A program made the position numbers and the translations under genes. A stretch of 64,000 bases of DNA from an uncultured Lachnospiraceae bacterium (GTDB lineage Bacteria > Bacillota > Clostridia > Lachnospirales > Lachnospiraceae), in NCBI GenBank assembly GCA_910579735.1, contig CAJTUZ010000006.1:97289-161288 (forward strand), given 5' to 3'. Under the pieces are notes generated by a model, which had not been told where the DNA came from, made no database searches, and saw only the letters and a list, made by a program, of their open reading frames with translations. This document shows, piece after piece, positions 49,519 to 57,758 of this stretch (the first letter of the stretch is position 1; each line of letters starts with the position of its first letter).

Positions 49519-50716
49519 AATAAAGTTTCTCCTCGTTAAAGATCTTCTTCATTTCCCGTACCTGTGCAATGGAAATGTCGCTGTTATATAATACGCCGGA
49601 TTCAAACTTTTCCGTAAAAACCGATTCGATGATACGGTCATAATCTAATTCCGCTTTCGGATTCTTCTGAAACATTCCGCGGATCGCCGTAACGATGCTG
49701 TCAGCGAATAAAATGACGGTGGCTTCCCGGGAAAGCGTTTTCACTGCCGGATCCACATATTCCCGCAGCGTCTCTCTCGTATCCGGCGGAATATGATACT
49801 GTGAACAGATGGCCTGTACGTTTTCCCATGTATTTTCCCCTTTTAAGATGCCGATTCTGTGATAATATCCGCAGGCTTTTACGACTACATCGTTAAGGGA
49901 AAGGCGCTTCGCAATACGGTCGCCCAGGTAAGCCGTATGTACGGCATGGTAATATTCTTCTTTATCCAGTTCCTTCAACTGTACGAGCAGCGGAAATTCC
50001 GGATCGTTCAGATCCATATATTTATCCCGGTATCTGTGGATTACGGTACTGTTAAAAATCTTCAATGCGATCAGCAGCAGGATAAAATTCACCATCAGAT
50101 TGATTGCCACAAAAGTATACTGGGAAAGAGACAGTCTCTCCCGTTCAAATAAAACGATATTGGCAGTCAGACAGACTGTCAGAGACAATAACGAAACCAG
50201 AATCGGCAGTCCGACCTTAAAATGATCATCCAATCTGCTAAATACCATGATACCGATCAGTCCGCTGAAAAAATAAAGTGAAAACTCGTGATATCCGCCT
50301 GACTGCTGCAGCATAACGGACAGCATGAGGCAGACGCTGCCTGCCGTTAAGCCGGAAATACTGTTGCTGAAAAGACCGAGGATGATAAAGACGATCAAAA
50401 ACGGCCATGCCGATGCGGGAAGCATCGGGAATATAAGAGAAAGCGTCAAAGAGATCAGGTAGAAAACGACGAAGTTACGGTAGTTTCCTTTATATTCATA
50501 AAAAAACAGGCCGTTCACTTCACTTGCAGAAAGGGCAAAGATCACGATGCCGCTTCCGAGCATGATCATGACAACATTACAGATGATATCCGCCATACTG
50601 CCTTTATAAAGGAAAGTTCCTGCTCCTGCGATCACGCCGGATAAAAGAAACATTGCCAAAAATTGTATCCTCTTCCGGCCGTTTGTTTTTTTCTTTTCTT
50701 TCTTATTTTCTTCCAT
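49502..50716 (-). CDS. PgpH-like 7TM-HD protein with degenerate HD site
   Basis: 404 residues from ATG 50716 (AGGA nine bases upstream), 14-bp overlap with phoH. Residues 17-222 hold about seven membrane helices. The cytoplasmic part follows the PgpH HD domain: NDPEFPLLVQLKELDKEEYYHAVHTAYLGDRIAK (first metal His257), then YYHRIGILKG where the HD pair is His286-Arg287 (codons CAC AGA). Later family ligands are also not found, although LFADS remains. The large extracellular domain of full PgpH (about 700 residues) is missing. PgpH degrades cyclic di-AMP; this one probably cannot. It occupies the exact pgpH slot between phoH and ybeY. Confidence 0.88.
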   Translation of the reverse strand: MEENKKEKKKTNGRKRIQFLAMFLLSGVIAGAGTFLYKGSMADIICNVVMIMLGSGIVIFALSASEVNGLFFYEYKGNYRNFVVFYLISLTLSLIFPMLPASAWPFLIVFIILGLFSNSISGLTAGSVCLMLSVMLQQSGGYHEFSLYFFSGLIGIMVFSRLDDHFKVGLPILVSLLSLTVCLTANIVLFERERLSLSQYTFVAINLMVNFILLLIALKIFNSTVIHRYRDKYMDLNDPEFPLLVQLKELDKEEYYHAVHTAYLGDRIAKRLSLNDVVVKACGYYHRIGILKGENTWENVQAICSQYHIPPDTRETLREYVDPAVKTLSREATVILFADSIVTAIRGMFQKNPKAELDYDRIIESVFTEKFESGVLYNSDISIAQVREMKKIFNEEKLYYDFLR

Positions 50717-51713
50717 ATTCAAAATTCCTGTTCTTACGCTTTTTATCTGTATTGTTTTCTCTGGCTTCATAAGTTTCGTATGCCTTGACGATTTTCTGGA
50801 CGAGCGGATGTCTGACAACGTCTTTGCTTGTCAAGCTGCAAAATGCGATATCCTCTATTTTGGAGAGTACTTTGCCGGCTACGTCAAGACCGGATTTCGT
50901 TCCCGGAGACAGGTCCTTTTGCGAAGCGTCGCCGGTTATGACGACTTTCGAACCGAACCCGATCCTTGTCAAAAACATTTTCATCTGCGCCGGCGTTGTA
51001 TTCTGCGCTTCATCCAGAATAATATAGGCGTTGTCCAAAGTCCTGCCGCGCATATAGGCAAGCGGAGCCACTTCGATCAATCCTTTTTCCATATTTTTGG
51101 CAAAGCTCTCCGCGCCCATGATCTGATAGAGTGCATCATATAGCGGCCGCAGATACGGATCGACCTTACTTTGCAGATCACCCGGCAGAAATCCCAGTTT
51201 TTCTCCGGCTTCTATAGCCGGTCTTGTCAGGATGATCCGGCTTACTTCGTTGTTTTTAAACGCTGTGATCGCCATAGCCATTGCCAGATATGTCTTGCCG
51301 GTTCCGGCCGGTCCGAGTCCGAATACGATCATGTTGTTCCTTATGGCGTCTACATATTGCTTCTGTCCAAGCGTTTTGGGTTTGACGGGTTTTCCGCTCA
51401 TCGTATGACAGATACAGTCCTTATCTATCGTCAGCAATACTTCTTCTTTACTTTCTTTTCCCATTTCTATCGCATAGTTGATATTTTGTTCCTGCAAAAC
51501 ATTACCTCTTTTGGAAAGCGCCACCAACTCTTCCACCGTTCTTGACGCTTTTTCTACATTTTCTCTTGAACCGCTTATTCTCACGGCACCGTCCCTGTTG
51601 ATGATCATTACATGAAAATCATTTTCCAATTTCTTGATATAGGTGTCATATTCACCGAAAAGATTCTGCATATGTTCCATGGGAACATCCATTTTAATCG
51701 TAAATTCATCCAT
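50703..51713 (-). CDS. phoH: PhoH-family ATPase
   Basis: 336 residues. An N-terminal KH-like region (MIINRDGAVRISGSRENVEKASR) is followed by the PhoH ATPase with Walker A GPAGTGKTYLA, Walker B IILDEAQNT and TGDASQKD. PhoH proteins are RNA-linked helicase/ATPases, and next to ybeY they probably act in ribosome or RNA processing. It starts 3 bp after the yqfD stop and is part of the yqfC-yqfD-phoH-HD-ybeY cluster. Confidence 0.96.
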   Translation of the reverse strand: MDEFTIKMDVPMEHMQNLFGEYDTYIKKLENDFHVMIINRDGAVRISGSRENVEKASRTVEELVALSKRGNVLQEQNINYAIEMGKESKEEVLLTIDKDCICHTMSGKPVKPKTLGQKQYVDAIRNNMIVFGLGPAGTGKTYLAMAMAITAFKNNEVSRIILTRPAIEAGEKLGFLPGDLQSKVDPYLRPLYDALYQIMGAESFAKNMEKGLIEVAPLAYMRGRTLDNAYIILDEAQNTTPAQMKMFLTRIGFGSKVVITGDASQKDLSPGTKSGLDVAGKVLSKIEDIAFCSLTSKDVVRHPLVQKIVKAYETYEARENNTDKKRKNRNFEYGRK

Positions 51714-51716
51714 CTG

Positions 51717-53003
51717 CTATTCTTCCGATACCTCTGTTTCGCTTTCCGCTTCATTTTCCACGTCGGGAATCTGCTGCGTTGTATTATTGACTATGGAAAC
51801 GGCTTCTTCTACGAGCTGCATCTTGATATTTAAGATCCATTTATCGTTTCCTTTATTTATTGTAACATTTTTTCTGGTAATTTGTACCCCTTTTTCCTCT
51901 AAAGTCTGCAATATTTTATCCCATTCCGCCTGCATGATCTGCTGCATCTCTTCTTCGGTATGTTCTTTTTCCACCAACGTATACTCTTTGGCATATTTCG
52001 TACCGTAAAATACGGGCAGACTGAGATGATCAAGCAACTGTACCTGTTTCTTTTCACCCGAGATATCATAAATCTCATACGGTATTTTTCCCGCGGAGAG
52101 ATTCCATTCTTTGTCCTGAAATCCGAATAAAAGAATCTTTTTCTCTCTGCCGGAGTATTCTTTATCCTGATATACGGTCTGTTTTTCCACAAAAAGAGAT
52201 TTATCATAAGCGATCAGAATGTCCGCATCCGCTTCGTAGTACTGATATTTCCGTACCGTTGTATCGTCATTATAGACCGGAACGGCGCCGCTTACAAGAA
52301 GCTGTCCTTTTTCCACCGTATCGCCTACCGCTACTTCGGGAGTCCCTTTTCTTGTGATCATATAAACAATAACGCCGTCTTTGGCTGCAACGATATCTTT
52401 ACCGCCTGCGGGACTGTCTGCATGTTCTCCATCGTTCAAGGAAGATTGACCAGATGAGTCATACTCCGGCACTTCATTTTCCCGGATCTGGATAATGAGC
52501 GTCGTGCCCTCTATTTTTAAAGATGCCCATGTAATCATATCATATTCTTCCCGCAATTGCATTTCTAATTTTTCAATCTGCACATTTTCTTTTTCCATTG
52601 CGGTATGAATGCCCTGGCTTTCCAGGTAATCAAGAAGGATATCGTCTGTCAGGGAATAGTTGCCCTCTATTTGGATATCCCATATGTAACGTGCCGTAAA
52701 CAGCCAGAAAAAAAGGCAGAGAATCAGTCCGGCGGCAAATATCTTTCTCCGCCTTATTTTCGGCACAAAAAAAGGCAGTCCATGTCTTTCTAAGACGGAT
52801 GCCCTGGTCCCGGTTTTTTTGAGAAGTGTTTTCAATGCAAAAAAACCTTTCACACTTACTTTCATCGTATAATAATCGCCGTGATTCTCAATATCCCAGA
52901 CCAGAATATCATGATTTCCACACAGATTTAAGAATCTTTCCGTAGAATATCCCCATACTTTGATAGAAACATATCCTTTTACATACTGCATCCAATGAAG
53001 CAT
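51717..53003 (-). CDS. yqfD: Sporulation protein YqfD
   Basis: 428 residues from ATG 53003 (MLHWMQYVKGYVSIKVWGYSTERFLNLC in segments), which matches the family start; a TTG 17 codons earlier would overlap yqfC. One membrane helix near residue 90 (FAAGLILCLFFWLFTARYIW) is followed by a large extracytoplasmic domain (YSLTDDILLDYLESQGIH). YqfD is a sigma-E-dependent protein of unknown mechanism. The acidic C-terminus (ENEAESETEVSEE) is typical. Confidence 0.9.
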   Translation of the reverse strand: MLHWMQYVKGYVSIKVWGYSTERFLNLCGNHDILVWDIENHGDYYTMKVSVKGFFALKTLLKKTGTRASVLERHGLPFFVPKIRRRKIFAAGLILCLFFWLFTARYIWDIQIEGNYSLTDDILLDYLESQGIHTAMEKENVQIEKLEMQLREEYDMITWASLKIEGTTLIIQIRENEVPEYDSSGQSSLNDGEHADSPAGGKDIVAAKDGVIVYMITRKGTPEVAVGDTVEKGQLLVSGAVPVYNDDTTVRKYQYYEADADILIAYDKSLFVEKQTVYQDKEYSGREKKILLFGFQDKEWNLSAGKIPYEIYDISGEKKQVQLLDHLSLPVFYGTKYAKEYTLVEKEHTEEEMQQIMQAEWDKILQTLEEKGVQITRKNVTINKGNDKWILNIKMQLVEEAVSIVNNTTQQIPDVENEAESETEVSEE

Positions 53004-53031
53004 ATCACTACCATGCCTTTCCGACTGATGA

Positions 53032-53319
53032 TCATAAATACCGTACGCTTTCAATATTGCCGCCTATTTTCATGTCTTCATTGGTGTAGTAATCGATGGA
53101 AAGCTGTTTGCCCTGAAAACAGATCTTACAGTTTTTTCCCTGCAGGACAATAGATTCCTTCGTATATTCTATAATGCCTTTATAATTTTCGATAAATGCT
53201 TCCCGGTTGCCGGTCACAGTCACGATAGCGTCTCCGAGCATGGAATCTTTGGGGAGTTTCAGAGACTCTACGATCATTTCTTTATGCCGGGAAAAAGAAT
53301 TTTTAACAGGTTTTCTCAT
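53032..53319 (-). CDS. yqfC: Sporulation protein YqfC (YabP family)
   Basis: 95 residues from ATG 53319 (MRKPVKNSFSRHKEMIVESLKLPKD), the family length. No good ribosome site is seen, so a slightly longer form is possible. The YabP/YqfC core is visible (DAIVTVTGNREAFIENYKGIIEYTKESI, ending in Tyr/Thr-rich SIDYYTNEDMKIGGNI). YabP-family proteins work in spore coat or cortex assembly. It is 28 bp upstream of yqfD. Confidence 0.87.
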   Translation of the reverse strand: MRKPVKNSFSRHKEMIVESLKLPKDSMLGDAIVTVTGNREAFIENYKGIIEYTKESIVLQGKNCKICFQGKQLSIDYYTNEDMKIGGNIESVRYL

Positions 53320-53447
53320 ACTACAGTATATGTGCATGAGGGTTGGATCATGATAGAAAATCCGTGCTTGAAGACACCGGTTTTTCTCCGGCAAGTCTTA
53401 ACACTTCTTAGCAAAACAGCCATTGCCGTAAACTTTAACAGTATTTC

Positions 53448-54749
53448 TCACACGATTCCTTTGATCAGCGCAGCCTTTTCCGGCCTTGTTTCACTGAAAC
53501 GATAAGCGCATAAAAAACGCTCTTTCGAAAGAAGCAGTTTTTCTTTATCATTTGCATGAATGGTCGCCAATGATTCTCCGGCTTTTACATAATCACCGAC
53601 TTTTTTATGCAGTATCAGACCGACGGAAAGATCGATCGTGCTTTCTTTCGTTTCCCTGCCGCCGCCAAGCAGTAAGGAGCAGATGCCGATCTCATCACAG
53701 ACAATCTTCTCAACATAACCCTCCTGTTTGGAAAGAATTTCTTCCGTTATACGGGCTGACGGTAAGAGCGATGTATCATAAACTGCAGACGCATCGCCGC
53801 CCTGCGCTTCTACAAACTGTGCCAGTTTACGCAGCGCCGCCCCGCTTTCTATCACGCCTCGGAGCATATCATACGCCTGCTTTGTATCTTCTGCCGCTTT
53901 GCCGGCCAATAACATCTGCGCACCAAGCTCCATACATAACTGCGTAAAATCCTGGGGACCGTTTCCTTTCAGCGTTTCAATGGCCTCTTTTACTTCCAGA
54001 GCATTGCCGATGGCAAATCCAAGCGGTTCATCCATATCGGAAATTACTGCTGTTGTTTTCCTGCCGGCATGTCTGCCGAGCATTACCATCTCTTTGGCAA
54101 GTGCAAAAGCGTCTTCTTCCTTTTTCATAAAAGCGCCGCTGCCTGTCTTGACGTCCAGTACGATCGCATCCGCACCGGAAGCAAGTTTTTTGCTCATGAT
54201 AGATGCGGCGATCAGTGACATATTATCGACGGTAGCCGTCACATCCCGCAGCGCATAGAGTTTTTTGTCGGCAGGCGCGATATCGAGCGTCTGTCCCATT
54301 ATAGAGATGCCGATGCGGTTGACCTGGTCGAGAAAATGTCCGGAAGAGATCTCTGTGGAAAACCCCGGAAAACTTTCCAGTTTATCAATGGTACCGCCCG
54401 TATGTCCGAGTCCTCTGCCGCTCATCTTGGCGATTCTGATACCGCATGCAGCAACCATGGGCGTTAAGGCAATCGACGTTTTATCGCCGACTCCGCCGGT
54501 AGAATGTTTATCCACTTTGATGCCCTCTATGGCCGAAAGATCCAGCATATCACCGCTCTTTGCCATGGCCATCGTCAATGCGGCCGTCTCTTCCTGCGTC
54601 ATTTTCTGAAAATAAACAGCCATCATCATGGCAGCCATCTGGTAATCGGGAATTCTGCCGGCAGTATATTCCGAGATCATAAAGTCGATCTCTTCTTTTG
54701 ACAGGATTTCTCCGTTACGTTTCTTCATGATCAGATCATACATTCTCAT
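53448..54749 (-). CDS. pdp: Pyrimidine-nucleoside phosphorylase
   Basis: 433 residues, full length for the thymidine/pyrimidine phosphorylase family. The phosphate-binding motif KHSTGGVGDKTS, KMSGRGLGHTGGTIDKLES and DVKTGSGAFM are all present. It splits uridine and thymidine with phosphate, releasing the base and (deoxy)ribose-1-phosphate for salvage or energy. AAGGAG lies nine bases before ATG 54749. No sequence feature separates Pdp from DeoA with certainty. Confidence 0.95.
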   Translation of the reverse strand: MRMYDLIMKKRNGEILSKEEIDFMISEYTAGRIPDYQMAAMMMAVYFQKMTQEETAALTMAMAKSGDMLDLSAIEGIKVDKHSTGGVGDKTSIALTPMVAACGIRIAKMSGRGLGHTGGTIDKLESFPGFSTEISSGHFLDQVNRIGISIMGQTLDIAPADKKLYALRDVTATVDNMSLIAASIMSKKLASGADAIVLDVKTGSGAFMKKEEDAFALAKEMVMLGRHAGRKTTAVISDMDEPLGFAIGNALEVKEAIETLKGNGPQDFTQLCMELGAQMLLAGKAAEDTKQAYDMLRGVIESGAALRKLAQFVEAQGGDASAVYDTSLLPSARITEEILSKQEGYVEKIVCDEIGICSLLLGGGRETKESTIDLSVGLILHKKVGDYVKAGESLATIHANDKEKLLLSKERFLCAYRFSETRPEKAALIKGIV

Positions 54750-54776
54750 TCGGGCACACTCCTTTACAGCGTCAGA

Positions 54777-55256
54777 TTATTTGTGATACGGCTCTTTGTG
54801 GATAATACGAAAACAACGGTATATCTGTTCTAACAAAATAACCCGCATCAGTTGATGCGGGAATGTCAATTCAGAGAAACTGAGCGATAAATCTGCACGT
54901 GCGCATACTCTCTCATGCAGTCCGAGCGAACCGCCGATTATAAACTGCAGATGACTGATTCCCTGTACCATAAGGCTCTCGATCTTCCCTGCGAGCGCGG
55001 GGGAATCAAATGTCTTCCCCTGAATTTCAAGCGTGACCACATAGGCATCTTCTTTTATATACCTTAAGATGCGTTCCGCTTCTTTCGCTCTGATCTGGTC
55101 TTCCAGCGTGGCTCCGGCCCCATCAGGCGTTTTCTCATCCTCTGCTTCCATGATCTCCAGCCTGCAGTAACGGCCCAGACGTTTGGCATATTCGGCTACT
55201 GCGTCCCGGTAATATTTTTCTTTGATCTTGCCGACCGAAATAATCGTTATTTTCAT
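54777..55256 (-). CDS. rlmH: 23S rRNA (pseudouridine1915-N3)-methyltransferase
   Basis: 159 residues, the standard SPOUT-family RlmH. ITIISVGKIKEKYY at the start, FIIGGSLGLHERV (SAM knot) and the C-terminal HQLMRVILLEQIYRCFRIIHKEPYHK are diagnostic. It methylates the pseudouridine at position 1915 in the ribosomal decoding contact. It is upstream of pdp (27 bp). Confidence 0.96.
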   Translation of the reverse strand: MKITIISVGKIKEKYYRDAVAEYAKRLGRYCRLEIMEAEDEKTPDGAGATLEDQIRAKEAERILRYIKEDAYVVTLEIQGKTFDSPALAGKIESLMVQGISHLQFIIGGSLGLHERVCARADLSLSFSELTFPHQLMRVILLEQIYRCFRIIHKEPYHK

Positions 55257-55271
55257 GGCTTCTCTTTGCTG

Positions 55272-55994
55272 TTAAAATAAGTTCTGGTAATAATCGTCTA
55301 CAAAATGATCTAAAAATGCTTCTTCCAGGTTCATATATTTTTCTTTGATCAACCGTTTCATTTTGTCGGTACGCTTAAAATATTTCTGTTCTTCCGCAAT
55401 GTCTTCCGTATCGAATAATCCTTCGTCTATTCCTGCCGCGCTTAAATTTTCATCACACCATTTTGTAATCTCGGCTAAGAGCGAATCTTCTGATTTCGCT
55501 TTCACGGACAGGAGTTTGAACGTTTTCATGGAAACAATGCCAAAAATGATAAACAGCAGAAAAAGGGCGCCCATAACGCCGCAGATAAAATATCTGGTCG
55601 TAACCGAATTCCTGTATAGGGGAATAACGCCAAACAAAATCAGCAGAGAAACGACGAAACCGGCAATCCCGACAATCAGCAGTGTATAAGCGGAAGTTTT
55701 GTTTTCTTCGGCTTTCTGTGCACTGTTTTGATAAGGCGCATGCCATGTGCTCCGGCTTTCGGCTCCTGATGGCGTATCTCCGGCTTCCTTTTGAATTTCC
55801 TCAGACAGTTCCTCTAATGCCTCTTCGTCCGGGATTTCCGGCAGAAAATCCGTTTCATCAACGGACTCTTCTGTAAAGAGAGCGGATGTATTCCCTTCCT
55901 TTTCTTCTAAACTATCGACAAGTTCGGCGCCGCAGTCGGCGCAGACGGTAATTCCTTCCACATATTCATATTTACAGTTTGGGCACCAGGGCAT
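55272..55994 (-). CDS. Zinc-ribbon membrane protein of unknown function
   Basis: 240 residues. A four-Cys zinc ribbon lies at the N-terminus (CPNCKYEYVEGITVCADC, residues 4-21). It is followed by an acidic, disordered stretch to residue 100. Two adjacent membrane helices (about 102-124 and 134-157) and a helical cytoplasmic C-terminal region follow. Zinc ribbon and tail are probably both cytoplasmic. It is 15 bp upstream of rlmH. Family not recognised. Confidence 0.78.
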   Translation of the reverse strand: MPWCPNCKYEYVEGITVCADCGAELVDSLEEKEGNTSALFTEESVDETDFLPEIPDEEALEELSEEIQKEAGDTPSGAESRSTWHAPYQNSAQKAEENKTSAYTLLIVGIAGFVVSLLILFGVIPLYRNSVTTRYFICGVMGALFLLFIIFGIVSMKTFKLLSVKAKSEDSLLAEITKWCDENLSAAGIDEGLFDTEDIAEEQKYFKRTDKMKRLIKEKYMNLEEAFLDHFVDDYYQNLF

Positions 55995-56104
55995 ACGAAT
56001 TTTACTCCTTATGTATCAATTTATCATGGTTTGGTAAATTTTTCAAAATTGATAAAACCATACATATTATTATAAACGATATGCCGCAGTGTTTCAAGTT
56101 CTAT

Positions 56105-57238
56105 CTACTTGTCTTCCTTTGGCTTAAGCAGTTCCCGCATCCCCTGATTCTTATTGTCATCCTTGTCGATATCCATGCACAGATCGGGTTCATTCAGCTT
56201 CCGCCATACGGAACATTCTCCGATAGCGCTCATATCCCGCCACAGCTCAAATACACCGTTTGAGGCAACGCCTTCCCATTCCTCCACCGTTCCTGTATAG
56301 TCTACGGTATTGGCGTACATTTCTCCATTATAAAGTCCATCCGTAAAATTTCCGATAACATTTTGCAGCGTTCTTTCACGAACATCCAATTTGGTCGTAT
56401 CCACATCATAATGCTCCGCACCTTCCCCATTTGGAAGATCATTGCTCCACTGCCCTGAATAACTGTGTGCCTGGTACACTTTATTGTTGGTGATCTTATC
56501 GTCGGCGCCGATATAGTAACGGTACCATCTGCCATCGCCGCTCCGCATGCCGTGCGACCAGGAGCCATAATAATAAGTGTTGTTTTCGTAAATGGCAAGT
56601 CCGATGCCGTCCGGTGCGCCGGAAGCGTCTACATCACCGCGGTAATAATAGGAATTCGTTCCTTTTAATCCCGCGGAAAGTTTCACGTAACGTTTTAAAT
56701 GCGCCAGATCCCATACCGCATCGAGATTATTGTCCGCAAAAAACGGCATCATCTCATTTAAAATAAACTCTTTCGTATAAGATATGTCATTTTCATCTTC
56801 GATATCCACAACGATCGCCGTTTTATCTGTTGTTTCGGGTTCTAATGCTGTTGTCGTCTGATCCGGCGTTCCGGTCTGCTGGGAATCCGGCGCCTTAGAC
56901 GTAATATCGGATTTTTCCACAACGATAGCGCCCTGCTCCGGTGTTTTCGGCATCACATCATTCTGCTTCTGCTGTTCGGCATAATCTGTAATATCCTGCT
57001 GCAGTTCTTCCACATCCATAGATGTCGTCGTATCGGTTTTCCTGGCCGGTAAGAGAAGCAGCAGCACGATAATACAGATCAAAAGGATCAGGATGATGCC
57101 AAGAAGCGCCGCGATCAAAGGTCTTTTATCCTGCCCATCGCCCTCCGATTTATCCTGCCTGGCCAGTCTCATGATACGTTCGTCTTCAAACTCGTCGTCT
57201 TTGTGTCTGTCGTTATTTTGTTCCATTAAATTCATCAT
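56105..57238 (-). CDS. Membrane protein with extracellular MORN-like repeats
   Basis: 377 residues. A charged cytoplasmic start, one membrane helix (about 41-63), a Thr/Pro/Gln-rich linker (67-150) and a structured part from about 155 follow. MORN-like units are seen at YYYGSWSHGMRSGDGRWYRYY (222-242), YSGQWSNDLPNGEGAEHYD (260-278) and GNFTDGLYNGEMYAN (296-310), with a degenerate unit near 198-217. MORN repeats normally bind lipids or proteins; an extracellular bacterial version is of unknown role. GAGG is four bases before the first of two ATG codons (57238, 57235). Confidence 0.8.
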   Translation of the reverse strand: MMNLMEQNNDRHKDDEFEDERIMRLARQDKSEGDGQDKRPLIAALLGIILILLICIIVLLLLLPARKTDTTTSMDVEELQQDITDYAEQQKQNDVMPKTPEQGAIVVEKSDITSKAPDSQQTGTPDQTTTALEPETTDKTAIVVDIEDENDISYTKEFILNEMMPFFADNNLDAVWDLAHLKRYVKLSAGLKGTNSYYYRGDVDASGAPDGIGLAIYENNTYYYGSWSHGMRSGDGRWYRYYIGADDKITNNKVYQAHSYSGQWSNDLPNGEGAEHYDVDTTKLDVRERTLQNVIGNFTDGLYNGEMYANTVDYTGTVEEWEGVASNGVFELWRDMSAIGECSVWRKLNEPDLCMDIDKDDNKNQGMRELLKPKEDK

Positions 57239-57250
57239 TTCACCTCATTT

Positions 57251-57550
57251 TTATTCGCAGTAGTCAAGGCAGACTCTGCCTTCCGTAACGGATCCGACAT
57301 ATGCGGCTGCCGCCATATGTGCCGGATGTTTCTGATATGTCTGCAAGGCCTCTTCGGTTTCAAAAACAGAAATTAATCCAATGTCCTTGTTGCCTGAAGG
57401 GAGGGCCTGCGTGACAACCCGTAAAGAAATTGTTCCGGGAACCTGCTCTTTTACTGCCTCCAACTCCTTTTTCATGCGCAGAGCCGCATCCTTTTTCTCT
57501 GCATCCGATAATTCTTTTTTAAAATTCCATAAAACAATATGATTTACCAT
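57251..57550 (-). CDS. Dabb (stress-responsive A/B barrel) domain protein
   Basis: 99 residues, a single dimeric alpha-beta barrel domain (HIVLWNFKKELSDAEK, GTISLRVVTQAL, DIGLISVFETEEALQTYQKHPAHMAAAAYV). Such proteins occur as stress-induced proteins or small cyclase/oxygenase-like enzymes; the substrate is unknown. It is 12 bp upstream of the MORN gene. A TATAAT -10 lies at 57581-57586 with a weak -35. Confidence 0.88.
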   Translation of the reverse strand: MVNHIVLWNFKKELSDAEKKDAALRMKKELEAVKEQVPGTISLRVVTQALPSGNKDIGLISVFETEEALQTYQKHPAHMAAAAYVGSVTEGRVCLDYCE

Positions 57551-57580
57551 TTTCTATCATCCTCTCTTTTTACCTTTTTC

Positions 57581-57586
57581 ATTATA
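57581..57586 (-). promoter_or_regulatory. Likely -10 of the Dabb-MORN operon
   Basis: Consensus TATAAT on the minus strand 31 bp before ATG; no good -35 is found. The rest of the 208-bp gap contains the nfnAB terminator and AT-rich DNA. Confidence 0.4.
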
Positions 57587-57710
57587 ATCATAGATCCTTA
57601 AAGAAATCAGGGGAAAATTATTAATTTTTTCTTATGATAACCGTTTTCAGTATTTTCCCGGAATCATCTTTAAACACCGTTTTACCATTTTTTACAAAGC
57701 CGGTTTTACG

Positions 57711-57739
57711 AAAAAGAGATACGGACTATTCCATATCTC
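57711..57739 (-). terminator. Intrinsic terminator of nfnAB
   Basis: Arms GAGATACGGA (57716-57725) and TCCATATCTC (57730-57739) with one G-U pair and a four-base loop; on the minus strand TTTTT follows. It is 20 bp after the nfnB stop. Confidence 0.9.
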
Positions 57740-57758
57740 CTTTCCTGTTACCGCCTGC

